The notes beneath the pieces were generated by a model that was not told where the DNA came from, searched no databases, and saw only the letters and a list, made by a program, of their open reading frames with translations. This document shows positions 50,538 through 59,253 of a stretch of DNA of 64,000 nucleotides, piece by piece (within the stretch, counting starts at the first letter, position 1; each line of letters opens with the position of its first letter). Origin of the DNA: Caulobacter sp. BK020 (GTDB taxonomy: Bacteria; Pseudomonadota; Alphaproteobacteria; Caulobacterales; Caulobacteraceae); the NCBI RefSeq assembly GCF_004342605.1, contig NZ_SLZL01000009.1:124001-188000 (forward strand). Reading direction: 5' to 3'. A program made the translations under genes and the position numbers.

Positions 50538-50555
50538 TGGCGGAAAGCAGCCAGC

Positions 50556-51818
50556 CTAGGCGGGCGCTAGGTCCAGGCCCTGGACCTGATTGAGATCGCA
50601 GTCGCGCAGGCTGATCCGGTCCAGCCGCGCGCCGGTGAAGTCCGCGCCGCGCAGGTCGGCGCCGTCGAGCACGGCCTCGCTGAGATCGGCGGCCTGCATC
50701 TGAACGTAGCGCAGCCGGGCGGCTTTCAGGTCGACCAGGGTCTTGCGCTGGGGCCCCAGGGGCAAGGGCGACAGGAAGGCCTGGCGCAGGTCGGCCTTGG
50801 TCAGGTTGGCGCCCGTCAGCTTGGCGCCGCGCAGGTCCGCGCCGCGCAGATTGGCCGTCCTCAGATCGGCGTTCCGCAGATCCGCGCCCTGAAGCTGGGT
50901 TCCCGACAGGTCGATCCCGACCAGGCAGGCCCCCGCGGCGCTCATCGCCGTCAGCCGCAGGCCTTTGAGCCGCTCGCCGAGCGGGCGCAGGTCCTCGCCG
51001 TCGAGCCGCGCGGGTTGGCCCTCCTTGCCGCCGGTCCGGCACCAGGCCTGGTTGGCCAGGCAGCGCTGGTAGATCTCCTCGGCCCGAGACACGGCCTGTT
51101 CGGTCGACGACGCCAGGCAGCCCTGCATCGCCGCGCCGCTGGTCCGAGCGGTGGAGGTGTCGACCCCCGCCATGACCGCGCCGGTGAGGTTGGCCCCTTC
51201 GAGATTGGCGCCCTTGACGTCGGCGCCTTCCAGGATCGCGCCGCTCAGATTGGCTTCCTTCAGGTTGGCGCCCGACAGCTTGGCCCCACGCAGCGAACAG
51301 TCGCTGAAGTCAGCCTTGAACGCCGAGACGCCGGCGAATTGCGAGCCGTCCAGGGTGGCGCCCGAGAAGTTGACCTCGTCGGCCTCGCCGTTGCGGGTTT
51401 CGTGGCGGAGGGTGTCGAACCCCTTTCGGGGGTGGGGGACGGCCACCTGGCCTTCGCGAAAATCGGCCTGGGTCAGGTCGGCCAGGGACAGGTTGGCGCC
51501 GCGCAGGCAGGCGCCCCGCAGGTCGGCCCTGACCAGCACGGCCTGACGCAGGTCGGCCTGGCGCAGGTCGGCGCCGAACAGGTTGGCCCGCTCCAGCCGC
51601 GTGCGGACCATGCGGCAGCCGTCGAGAATCGAGGCGGAAAAGTCGGCGTCGGCCAGGTTGCGGAACGACAGGTCCAGGCCCGCCAGGTTCATGAAGCGCA
51701 GGGACGCCCGCTTGCCGCCCTGCTTGCCTGTTACGAATTTCTCGTGGGCCGACACGATCAAGTCGAGCTCGGCCTGGCTCAGGCGTCGTCGCCCCGCGAT
51801 ACTCTGCGCCGCATTCAT
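50556..51818 (-). CDS. Pentapeptide-repeat protein, tandem paralogue 1
   Basis: A 420-residue protein. A 35-residue helical N-terminus (LSQAELDLIVSAHEKFVTGKQG), then many A(D/N)LxG repeats forming a right-handed quadrilateral beta-helix, interrupted by a spacer at about 125-150 (REGQVAVPHPRKGFDTLRHETRNGE) and a second at about 230-275 with WCRTGGKEGQPARLDGEDLRPL. No signal peptide: cytoplasmic. Its neighbour has the same plan, so the spacers are conserved domains. Function unknown; gyrase-inhibitor-type mimicry is not implied. Confidence 0.9.
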   Translation of the reverse strand: MNAAQSIAGRRRLSQAELDLIVSAHEKFVTGKQGGKRASLRFMNLAGLDLSFRNLADADFSASILDGCRMVRTRLERANLFGADLRQADLRQAVLVRADLRGACLRGANLSLADLTQADFREGQVAVPHPRKGFDTLRHETRNGEADEVNFSGATLDGSQFAGVSAFKADFSDCSLRGAKLSGANLKEANLSGAILEGADVKGANLEGANLTGAVMAGVDTSTARTSGAAMQGCLASSTEQAVSRAEEIYQRCLANQAWCRTGGKEGQPARLDGEDLRPLGERLKGLRLTAMSAAGACLVGIDLSGTQLQGADLRNADLRTANLRGADLRGAKLTGANLTKADLRQAFLSPLPLGPQRKTLVDLKAARLRYVQMQAADLSEAVLDGADLRGADFTGARLDRISLRDCDLNQVQGLDLAPA

Positions 51819-51941
51819 GTCCTACGCTTCTCCCCCGAGAAACCCCTTGATCCGCCTGCGAAAATACCAGCGATCGACGAGCGAAGCGTTAAGGCCGCGC
51901 GGTTTTGTCGCAACTTTGGCGAACGGGCTGTGGAAACTTCG

Positions 51942-51957
51942 CCGTTAGCGCTAACGG
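51942..51957. promoter_or_regulatory. Perfect 16-base palindrome between tandem pentapeptide genes
   Basis: CCGTTAGC joined to GCTAACGG without a spacer, 4 bases after the end of the upstream gene and about 125 bases before the next start. Candidate operator. Confidence 0.4.
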
Positions 51958-51960
51958 AGA

Positions 51961-53220
51961 CTAGATCACGTCATCCAGGCCGCGAGCGCCCATGCGGATC
52001 GCGCCGGTGACATCCACATCCTTGAGCAGGGCGTTGGTGAAGTTGGCGCGCGACAGGTCGGCGCCGCTCAGGCAGGCCTGGCGCAGGTCCGCCCGGGCGA
52101 AGTCGGCGTTGGTCAGCAGGGCCCCGGTCAGGTCGCTGGGCAGCAGGCGGTCGCGGCCGATCAGCAGCGGCCCCAGCTGGGCCTCGCGCAGGTCCGACCC
52201 GGCCAGCTTCGCGCCCTTGAGGCGAGCCCCGCGCAGGTCGGCCCGGCGCAGGTTGCACGAGCGCAGATCGGCGCCTTCCAGCTGCGCGCCCTGCATCTGC
52301 ACACTTTCCATGTCCAGGCCGTAGAACACCGCCCCCTTGGCCGAGAGGGCCGTGAGGTTGAAGCCACGCACGGATTTCAGATTGCGCAGGTCGGCCTTGT
52401 CGAACACCGAAGGCGCCCCCTCCGCGCCGCCGGTCTCGCACCAGCGGGCGTGGTCGGCGATCATCTGCTCGTAGGGCATGTCGGACACGTCCTTGCCCGC
52501 CGCCTTGTCGGTCAGGGCGCCGTCCATGTTGGTGTCGTTGATGTTCCACGACATGGTCTTGGCGCCGACCAGGACCGCGTTGCGCAGGTCGGCCCCGACC
52601 AGGTTGGCGCCCGACAGGTCGGCTCCGGCCAGGTTCGCGCCGTTGAAATTGGCCTGCTTAAGGTTGGCCCGAACCAGCTTGGCGTCCTTGAGGATCGCGT
52701 CGCTGAAGTCGGCCTTGGTGGCGATGATCCCCGACAGGCGCGAGCGTTCCAGGTTGGCCCCGGCCAGGATGGCGCCGGTGGCCATGGCCTCGCGCTGGAC
52801 AGGTTCGATGATGCGATAGCCTTCCTTGCGGTCGGCGGCGGCGATCTGGCCCTCGCGCAGGTCGGCCTCGAACAGGTCGGCGCCGGTGAGGTTGGCGCCG
52901 CGCAGGCTGGAGCCGCGCAGGTCGGCGCGTCGCAGCGAGGCGTCGGTCAGGTCCGAGCCCTGCATGTCCGCGCCGTACATGTTGGCGTTGTCGAGCTTGG
53001 CCTTGCGCAGGTCGCAGCCGACCATCAGGGCGCCGGTGAAATCGGCGTCGCACAGGTTGCGGCCCGTGACCGACAGGCCCGACAGGTCGCAGAAGGCGAA
53101 GACGGCCCGCGCCCCGCCCATCCGAGCCGACCACAGGCGGTCATGCTTGGCGCAGATCACGTCGACGTCGTGTTGCGTCAGGCGCTTATGCTCTTGGCCT
53201 GCCGCGGGAGGGGCGCTCAT
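51961..53220 (-). CDS. Pentapeptide-repeat protein, tandem paralogue 2
   Basis: A 419-residue protein from ATG 53220, paralogous throughout to the 50556-51818 product: N-terminal helix (LTQHDVDVICAKHDRLWSARMGG), repeat block, spacer REGQIAAADRKEGYRIIEP, second block, linker HARWCETGGAEGAPSVFDKADLRNL, then repeats to the end. Same length and layout imply a duplicated functional unit, perhaps a heteromer. ATG 53220 is chosen over an earlier ATG at 53295, whose extension looks non-coding. Confidence 0.9.
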   Translation of the reverse strand: MSAPPAAGQEHKRLTQHDVDVICAKHDRLWSARMGGARAVFAFCDLSGLSVTGRNLCDADFTGALMVGCDLRKAKLDNANMYGADMQGSDLTDASLRRADLRGSSLRGANLTGADLFEADLREGQIAAADRKEGYRIIEPVQREAMATGAILAGANLERSRLSGIIATKADFSDAILKDAKLVRANLKQANFNGANLAGADLSGANLVGADLRNAVLVGAKTMSWNINDTNMDGALTDKAAGKDVSDMPYEQMIADHARWCETGGAEGAPSVFDKADLRNLKSVRGFNLTALSAKGAVFYGLDMESVQMQGAQLEGADLRSCNLRRADLRGARLKGAKLAGSDLREAQLGPLLIGRDRLLPSDLTGALLTNADFARADLRQACLSGADLSRANFTNALLKDVDVTGAIRMGARGLDDVI

Positions 53221-53340
53221 GGCTGCTCTTGTCGCTCCCCGAAGGGCTGGACCCCTACAATGCGCGCCCCGCATTAACGCTGAGTTTCCAGGCATTTCGG
53301 GACACCGGAGCCTGATCTGCCCCGGTGTCCGAACGCCGGA

Positions 53341-54054
53341 TCAGCGCGCCGTCGGCAGCGGCTGAGCCCGGCTCTCGTCGAGGTAGCGGGCGCCGGTCGG
53401 CTTGAGCGCGCCGTCCAGGTCGATGACCAGCGGATTGCCGGTCGGGATCTCGACATGGACGATGTCGGCGTCGGGCACGTTGAACAGGTGCTTGACGATG
53501 GCCCGCAGCGAATTGCCGTGCGCGGCCACCAGGATCGTCTCGCCGGCCGACAGCTTGGGGGCGATGGCCGCCTCCCAGTAGGGCAGGACGCGGACCAGGG
53601 TGGTCTTCAGGCTTTCGGTGCTGGGCAGGTCCTTGCCGGCGTAGCGGCGGTCCTTGCTGAAGTCGTACTCGCCGCCCGGAGCCAGCTCCGGCGGCGGGAT
53701 GTCGTAGGAGCGGCGCCAGATCGTGACCTGCTCCTCGCCGTGCTTCTGCGCGGTCTCGGCCTTGTTCAGCCCGGTCAGGCCGCCGTAGTGGCGCTCGTTC
53801 AGCCGCCAGTCCTTGGTCACCGGCACGAAGCTCTGGCCAGCCGCGTCGAGCGCGAGGTTGCAGGTGCGGATGGCCCGGGTCTGGACTGAGGTGAAGGCCT
53901 CGTCGATCTCGACGCCTGCGGCCTTGATCAGTTCGCCGCCCTTGCGAGCCTGGGCCTCGCCCTCGGCGGTCAGGTCGACGTCCACCCAGCCGGTGAAGCG
54001 GTTTTCGAGATTCCATTGGCTCTGGCCATGGCGCAGCAGGACGAGAACGGGCAT
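53341..54054 (-). CDS. gpmA: 2,3-bisphosphoglycerate-dependent phosphoglycerate mutase
   Basis: A 237-residue dPGM: phospho-His9 in LLRHGQSQWN, FTGWVDVDLTAEGEAQA, RHYGGLTGLNKAE and HGNSLRAIVKHL. It interconverts 3- and 2-phosphoglycerate in lower glycolysis and gluconeogenesis. Length is normal for this form. Single gene. Confidence 0.96.
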   Translation of the reverse strand: MPVLVLLRHGQSQWNLENRFTGWVDVDLTAEGEAQARKGGELIKAAGVEIDEAFTSVQTRAIRTCNLALDAAGQSFVPVTKDWRLNERHYGGLTGLNKAETAQKHGEEQVTIWRRSYDIPPPELAPGGEYDFSKDRRYAGKDLPSTESLKTTLVRVLPYWEAAIAPKLSAGETILVAAHGNSLRAIVKHLFNVPDADIVHVEIPTGNPLVIDLDGALKPTGARYLDESRAQPLPTAR

Positions 54055-54176
54055 CGGACCTCCAGGATGTGACGCAGCGCGGGCTAAGCCCCGGCCGGCC
54101 CCGCGTCAAGCGTCCCGCCCTTTCCTCGCCCCGCTCTCGCCCTTCTCTCCTCCGGGGGGCGTGCTATAGGCAGGCC

Positions 54177-54419
54177 ATGCCTGATCGCATCCTCATGCCT
54201 TTCCTGGCGCTCGTCGGCCTGGCCCTCGTCGCGTTCTCGCTTGTCTGGCCCCAGGGCTACGGCGCTCGCTCGCCGGGGCCGTTCGGCTCGGTGCCGATCC
54301 AGCAGACGCCGGAGATGCAGGCCAAGATCCAGCGCGAGAAGGACGCCGCCGCCCAGCACGACCGGCAGGCCCGCCAGCAGGTGAGCGACGCCCGCGCCGC
54401 CGAGGCGGGGGCTCCGTGA
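54177..54419 (+). CDS. Hypothetical small membrane-anchored protein
   Basis: An 80-residue protein with an N-terminal hydrophobic segment (MPFLALVGLALVAFSLVWP) and a polar, charged C-terminus (MQAKIQREKDAAAQHDRQ). Its stop overlaps the kdsD start (GTGA), so the two are coupled. Not recognised; a role in Kdo/LPS export or assembly is only a guess from position. Confidence 0.68.
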   Translation: MPDRILMPFLALVGLALVAFSLVWPQGYGARSPGPFGSVPIQQTPEMQAKIQREKDAAAQHDRQARQQVSDARAAEAGAP

Positions 54420-55372
54420 GCGCTTTCGACGCCGTCGCCGTCGGCCGGCGGGTCCTGAACGCCGAGGCCGAGGCCCTGGGGCTGCTGTCGCAGTCGCTGG
54501 ACGAATCGTTCGTCCGCGCCGTCGAGACCCTGTTCGACGCCAAGGGCCGGGTGGTCTGCACCGGGGTCGGCAAGTCCGGCCACGTGGCCCGCAAGATCGC
54601 CGCCACCCTGGCCTCGACCGGATCGCCGGCCATGTTCGTGCACGCCGCCGAGGCCAGCCATGGCGACCTGGGCATGATCGGCCAGGGCGACGTGGTGCTG
54701 GCCCTGTCGAAGTCCGGCGAGGCCCGCGAGCTGTCCGACACCCTGGCCTACGCCAAGCGGTTCTCGATCCCGACCATCGCCGTCACCGCCGTGGCCGACA
54801 GCCAGCTGGGCCGGGCCGGCGACATCCTGCTGCTGCTGCCCGACGCGCCGGAAGCCACCGCCGAGGTCAGCGCCCCGACCACCTCGACCACCCTGCAGAT
54901 GGCCCTGGGCGACGCCCTGGCCGTGGCGCTGCTGGAGCGGCGCGGCTTCACCGCCAGCGACTTCCGGGTCTTCCACCCGGGCGGCAAACTGGGGGCCATG
55001 CTGCGCACGGTCGCCGACCTGATGCATGGAGAGGGCGAGCTGCCCCTGACCCGCGAGGACGCCTCGATGTCCGAGGCGTTGCTGGTGATGAGCGAGAAGC
55101 GGTTCGGCGCGGTCGGGGTGGTCGCGCCGGACGGATCGCTGAGCGGCCTGATCACCGACGGCGACCTGCGCCGCCACATGGACGGGCTGATGGGCCATGT
55201 CGCCGGCGAGGTCATGACCCGGGGGCCGCTGACCATCGCGCCCGGCGCCCTGGCGGCCGAAGCCCTGAAGCTGATGAACGAGCGGCGGATCACCGTGCTG
55301 TTCGTCGTCGACCAGGGCCGCCCGGTCGGCATCCTGCACGTCCATGACCTGCTGCGCGCCGGAGTGATCTGA
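54416..55372 (+). CDS. kdsD: D-arabinose 5-phosphate isomerase
   Basis: A 318-residue KdsD/KpsF/GutQ protein from GTG 54416: SIS domain (about 40-175; TGVGKSGHVARKIAATLASTGSPAMFVHAAEASHGDLGMI) and two CBS domains (about 205-318). It makes arabinose 5-phosphate from ribulose 5-phosphate, the first step to Kdo for LPS core. Coupled to the preceding small gene. A separate kdsA/kdsB cluster is not in the window. Confidence 0.94.
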   Translation: MSAFDAVAVGRRVLNAEAEALGLLSQSLDESFVRAVETLFDAKGRVVCTGVGKSGHVARKIAATLASTGSPAMFVHAAEASHGDLGMIGQGDVVLALSKSGEARELSDTLAYAKRFSIPTIAVTAVADSQLGRAGDILLLLPDAPEATAEVSAPTTSTTLQMALGDALAVALLERRGFTASDFRVFHPGGKLGAMLRTVADLMHGEGELPLTREDASMSEALLVMSEKRFGAVGVVAPDGSLSGLITDGDLRRHMDGLMGHVAGEVMTRGPLTIAPGALAAEALKLMNERRITVLFVVDQGRPVGILHVHDLLRAGVI

Positions 55373-55441
55373 GACTAGGACGCGCCCGCCGCGGCGGTGG
55401 CCCGTCTGGCCGCGACCCGGCCTGACCCGAACCCCGAGATC

Positions 55442-56572
55442 ATGCGAAACACCCTCGTCCTGGCCCTGCGCGGCCGCCAGCCTATCCGCCCGCAGGACCT
55501 CCTGCGCTCGGGCCTGGGCGCCCTGATCGGCATTCCGGCCACCGGCCTGCTGGCCCACCTGATCGCCAGCGGGCGGCCGTCGGCCCTGCCGCTGCTGATT
55601 CCGCCGATCGGCGCTTCGGCCGTGCTGGCCTTCGCGGTGCCGGCCAGTCCGCTGGCCCAGCCCCGCGCCGTGGTCGGCGGCAACATGGTCTCAGCCCTGG
55701 CCGGCGTGACCTGCGCCCTGGCCTTCCATCCGCATCCGGCCCTGGCGGCGGCGGCCGCCGTGGCCTGCGCGATCATCGCCATGGGCCTGCTGGGCTGCCT
55801 GCATCCACCGGGCGGCGCCGTCGCCCTGGGCGCGGCCCTGGTCGCCGGCCCGGTCGGCCCGGCCTCGTTCGGCTACGTCTTCGTGCCGGTGGGCCTGTGC
55901 TCTTTGCTGCTGGTGCTGTCAGCCATGGCCTATGCCCGCCTCGTCGGGCGGTCCTATCCCCACCGCGTCGCGCCGCCCGCCAACGTCCACGACACCCACG
56001 ACGTCCCGCCCCTGCGGCGCGTCGGCTTCACCCAGGCCGACATCGACAACGCCCTGGCCCACTATGGCGACCTGCTGGACGTCGACCGCGAGGACCTTGA
56101 CGCCCTGTTCCGCGAGGTCGAGCTGCAGGCCCACCGCCGGATCCACGCCCACATCCTGTGCAGCGACATCATGTCCCGCGACGTACTCAGCGTGGACCTG
56201 CACCAGAGCGCCGAGAGCGCCCTGGCCTATATGCGCGCCCACGACCTGCGTAGCGCCCCGGTGGTCGACGCCGACCGCAAGGTGGTCGGCATGGTGCGCC
56301 GCGCCGAACTCCAGACCGGGCGGGAAGGCCCGGTCGAGGCGGTGCTGGACCCGTTCGTGCACAAGGTCCGGCCCGGCACGGCGATCGAGGCCCTGCTGCC
56401 GATCCTGTCCAGCGGGATGGCGCACGAAGCCATGGTGGTCGACGAGAACCGGGTGCTGCTGGGGATCATCACCCAAACCGACCTGCTGGGCGTGCTCTAC
56501 CGGGCCCACATCGTCGAGGCGGTGGCCCTGCAGCGGGCCGAGGCGTCCGACGCGATAGACCCGGCTATCTAG
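55442..56572 (+). CDS. HPP family membrane protein with CBS pair
   Basis: A 376-residue protein from ATG 55442. Residues about 20-160 form HPP-type membrane helices (LLIPPIGASAVLAFAVPASPLAQPR, and HPPGGAVALGAALV with the HPP signature); about 240-370 hold a CBS pair (ILCSDIMSRDVLSVDL.., VRPGTAIEALLPIL). HPP proteins include nitrite transporters; the CBS pair probably senses nucleotides. Starts 69 bases after kdsD; possible same transcript, different role. Confidence 0.88.
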   Translation: MRNTLVLALRGRQPIRPQDLLRSGLGALIGIPATGLLAHLIASGRPSALPLLIPPIGASAVLAFAVPASPLAQPRAVVGGNMVSALAGVTCALAFHPHPALAAAAAVACAIIAMGLLGCLHPPGGAVALGAALVAGPVGPASFGYVFVPVGLCSLLLVLSAMAYARLVGRSYPHRVAPPANVHDTHDVPPLRRVGFTQADIDNALAHYGDLLDVDREDLDALFREVELQAHRRIHAHILCSDIMSRDVLSVDLHQSAESALAYMRAHDLRSAPVVDADRKVVGMVRRAELQTGREGPVEAVLDPFVHKVRPGTAIEALLPILSSGMAHEAMVVDENRVLLGIITQTDLLGVLYRAHIVEAVALQRAEASDAIDPAI

Positions 56573-56601
56573 GCGGATCGGCCTTCAAAGCCGTGCGTGC
56601 T

Positions 56602-56687
56602 CCTCGTCCTTCGACAAGCTCGGGATGAGGAGCATTTACAGGCCCGGTCGGTAGAAAACCTCATCCTGAGCCTGTCGAAGGACCAGG
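56602..56687. repeat. Palindromic repeat A, diverged copy
   Basis: TCGTCCTTCGACAAGCTCGG and CCTGTCGAAGGAC with inner GGGATGAGGA/TCCTGAG-type arms: the same general layout as the copies at 2934 and 7845, with altered arm tips. It lies between HPP-CBS and GST genes. Confidence 0.75.
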
Positions 56688-56803
56688 TTTTCGGTTCCAG
56701 AGCGAAATGTCGAGCCCTTCCAGGCCAACGAATTCCGCTTGCGCCTTGCCTTCGCGACACCTTCGCGCGACTGAATCGGGCCGCGCACAGAGGGGTCGCG
56801 GTC

Positions 56804-57454
56804 ATGATCACCGTTTTCGGCGAGGGACGAGGCTTCCGGGTCGTCTGGCTGCTGGAAGAGATGGGGCTGCCCTATCGGCTGAGGCCGGTCGACCTGCTGG
56901 TCGGGGTCGAGAACGATCCGGTATTCCTGGCGATCAATCCCGCCGGCTTCATCCCGGCGCTCCAGGACGGCGACGTCACCCTGGTCGAGTCGATCGCGAT
57001 CATGGAATATCTGATGGCCCGCCACGGACCGACGCCGCTGGCGCCCGAGCCCCGCGATCCGGCCTTCGCGGCCTACCAGCAGTTCCTGCACCTGGGCGAG
57101 GCGGGCCTGGCCGCGTCGATGTACTTCGTGGTGGTCAGCCGCAACCTCGCGCCCGAGGCCGAGCGCCGCAACTGGGGCGCGCGCAAGGCGCTGGAGGTGT
57201 TCGAAAGCCGGCTGGGCCTGGTGACCCGACAGCTGGCAAGCTCGCCCTACCTGGCGGGCGAGGCGTTCACGGCGGCCGACATCTCGGTGACCTACGCCCT
57301 GGAGTTCGCCCAGCGCGCCGGCGGCTACAGCCTCGGCGGGGTTGAGCAGGCCTATGTCGCCCGCACCACCGGCCGCGACGCCTACCGGCGCGCCATGGAC
57401 GTCTGCCAGGCCACCAAGGCCTGGGCGGAAGCGGCGAAGGCGGCGGCCCGATGA
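56804..57454 (+). CDS. Glutathione S-transferase family protein
   Basis: A 216-residue GST: N-terminal thioredoxin-like domain ([24 protein letters not shown], then [26 protein letters not shown], with the cis-Pro and the ES glutathione contact) and helical C-terminal domain ([16 protein letters not shown]). It may conjugate or isomerise electrophiles with glutathione. Longer upstream frames cross a palindromic repeat. Overlaps DUF2200 by ATGA. Confidence 0.92.
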   Translation: MITVFGEGRGFRVVWLLEEMGLPYRLRPVDLLVGVENDPVFLAINPAGFIPALQDGDVTLVESIAIMEYLMARHGPTPLAPEPRDPAFAAYQQFLHLGEAGLAASMYFVVVSRNLAPEAERRNWGARKALEVFESRLGLVTRQLASSPYLAGEAFTAADISVTYALEFAQRAGGYSLGGVEQAYVARTTGRDAYRRAMDVCQATKAWAEAAKAAAR

Positions 57455-57801
57455 GCGGACACCGGATCTACGCCACTTGCTTCGCCAGCGTCTATCCGCT
57501 CTACGTCGCCAAGGCGGAACGGAAGGGGCGCACCAAGGCCGAGGTCGACCAGATCATCCTCTGGCTGACCGGCTTCAGCCCGGAGGGGTTCGAGGCCCAG
57601 CTGGCCGAGAAGACCGACTTCCAGACCTTCTTCGCCCAGGCGCCCGCGCTGAACCCGGCCCGGAACCAGATCAAGGGCCTGGTCTGCGGCGTGCGCGTCG
57701 AGGAGGTCGCCGAGCCGCTGATGCGGGAGATCCGCTATCTGGACAAGCTGATCGACGAACTGGCCAAGGGCAAGGCGATGGACAAGATCCTGCGGGACTG
57801 A
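57451..57801 (+). CDS. DUF2200 family protein
   Basis: A 116-residue protein: [39 protein letters not shown] is the DUF2200 signature, a family of unknown function also found in Firmicutes. Overlaps the preceding GST gene (ATGA), so they are translated together. Cytoplasmic. Confidence 0.9.
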   Translation: MSGHRIYATCFASVYPLYVAKAERKGRTKAEVDQIILWLTGFSPEGFEAQLAEKTDFQTFFAQAPALNPARNQIKGLVCGVRVEEVAEPLMREIRYLDKLIDELAKGKAMDKILRD

Positions 57802-57807
57802 CGGCCG

Positions 57808-58437
57808 TCAGCGCGTGCCGAAGGTCCGGTCGCCGGCGTCGCCGAGGCCCGGCACGATATAGCCGTGGTCGTTCAGCTGGGCGTCCACCGCGGCTGTCCA
57901 GATCGGCACGTCGGGATGGGCGGCGCGCAGGGTCTCCACGCCCTGGACCGAGGCCACCAGGCAGACGAAGCGCAGGTCGGCCACCCCCGACCGCTTGAGC
58001 AGGTTCAGGGCCGCCACGGCCGTGTGGCCGGTGGCCAGCATCGGGTCGACCACGATGACCAGCCGGTCGGCGATGTCCTCGGGGGTCTTGTAGTAGTACT
58101 CCACCGCCTCCAGCGAGGCCGGGTCGCGGAACAGGCCGATGTGCGCCACCCGGGCCGAGGGCACCAGATCCAGCATGCCCTCGGCCATGCCCAGGCCGGC
58201 GCGCAGGATCGGGGCGAAGACCAGCTTCTTGCCGGAAATCTCCTCAGCCGCCGTCGGGGCCACCGGGGTCTGGATCTCGACCGTATGGGTTGGCAGGGCG
58301 CGGGTGACCTCGTAGCACAGCAGGGTCGCGGTCTCGCGCATCAGGGCGCGGAAGGTCTTGGTCGAGGTCTCCCGGTCGCGCATCCGGGTCAGCTTGTGGC
58401 GGACCAAGGGGTGGTCGACGATGGTGACGCCTTGCAT
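57808..58437 (-). CDS. upp: Uracil phosphoribosyltransferase
   Basis: A 209-residue UPRT from ATG 58437: [41 protein letters not shown] (PRPP-binding) and a C-terminal [24 protein letters not shown]. It salvages uracil to UMP using PRPP. An upstream frame extension to 58545 is rejected. Convergent with the DUF2200 gene, 6 bases apart. Confidence 0.96.
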   Translation of the reverse strand: MQGVTIVDHPLVRHKLTRMRDRETSTKTFRALMRETATLLCYEVTRALPTHTVEIQTPVAPTAAEEISGKKLVFAPILRAGLGMAEGMLDLVPSARVAHIGLFRDPASLEAVEYYYKTPEDIADRLVIVVDPMLATGHTAVAALNLLKRSGVADLRFVCLVASVQGVETLRAAHPDVPIWTAAVDAQLNDHGYIVPGLGDAGDRTFGTR

Positions 58438-58528
58438 GGACGGGCCTTCCTCTCGCGGGGGCCGGACGGCGGCGCCCCTCTCGACGGACCAGTGCCGCCT
58501 CGCGGCCTCCGCGCCAAGCGAAAACCGC

Positions 58529-59155
58529 CTAGCGCTTCGCCCCATAGGCGGCGAGGAACACCCTGACGGCCGGCAACACCTCGCGGTCGATCTCCTCCGG
58601 CGTCGGCGCGTCCATGGCGTTGCACAGCCGCGCCTTCAGCAGGCGGTTCTGGCACAGGCCGATGAACTGCTGGGCGGCGTGGACCGGGTCGTCGATCTCC
58701 AGCTGGCCGCTGTCGACCGCCTTCTGCAGGGTCGCGCCCAGCAGTTTCGATCCGCTCCTGGGGCCCGCCTCGAAGAAGGCGTGGCCGATCTCGGGCGTGC
58801 GCTGGGCCTCGGCGACGATCACCCGGAAATTGGCCATGCTGAAGTCGCTCAGCACGATCGACAGATAGGTGCGCCCGACCTTGATCAGGGCCTCGCGGAT
58901 GTCGCCCAGCTCGGACTCGATCTTGAACATGGCGTCGCGCTGCCAGGCGCAGTGGCGCACCACATAGGCGGCGAACAGCTGCTCCTTGTTCTTGAAATAG
59001 TTGTAGAGCGTGCCCTTGGAGCCGCCGAGGCGGGCGGCGATCGTCGACATGGACGCGTTGGCGTAGCCCTCCTCCAGGAAGACGTCGCTGGCGACGTCGA
59101 GGATGGCCTCGCGGCGGGCGTCTCGGTCGAGACGCGACTTCACGTCCTGCATCAT
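58529..59155 (-). CDS. TetR-family repressor of the efflux operon
   Basis: A 208-residue TetR/AcrR regulator: HTH at about 15-60 ([45 protein letters not shown]) and a helical ligand domain with a C-terminal AefR-like portion. It is divergent from the NodT-EmrA-EmrB operon, and a perfect 19-base palindrome lies between, so it very likely represses that operon until a drug binds. Confidence 0.93.
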   Translation of the reverse strand: MMQDVKSRLDRDARREAILDVASDVFLEEGYANASMSTIAARLGGSKGTLYNYFKNKEQLFAAYVVRHCAWQRDAMFKIESELGDIREALIKVGRTYLSIVLSDFSMANFRVIVAEAQRTPEIGHAFFEAGPRSGSKLLGATLQKAVDSGQLEIDDPVHAAQQFIGLCQNRLLKARLCNAMDAPTPEEIDREVLPAVRVFLAAYGAKR

Positions 59156-59217
59156 TTGTTTTCCTTCGGGAGCCCCCTTGATCCCGTCAAGCTCGCGGTT
59201 ATATCAGCGCCACTATG

Positions 59218-59236
59218 TGACCGTACAGTACGGTCA
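59218..59236. promoter_or_regulatory. TetR-type operator palindrome
   Basis: TGACCGTAC-A-GTACGGTCA, a perfect 19-base palindrome in the 98-base divergent region between the TetR gene and the efflux operon, 17 bases before the first operon ATG. Confidence 0.85.
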
Positions 59237-59253
59237 ATTCAAGGTCAGCGCCG

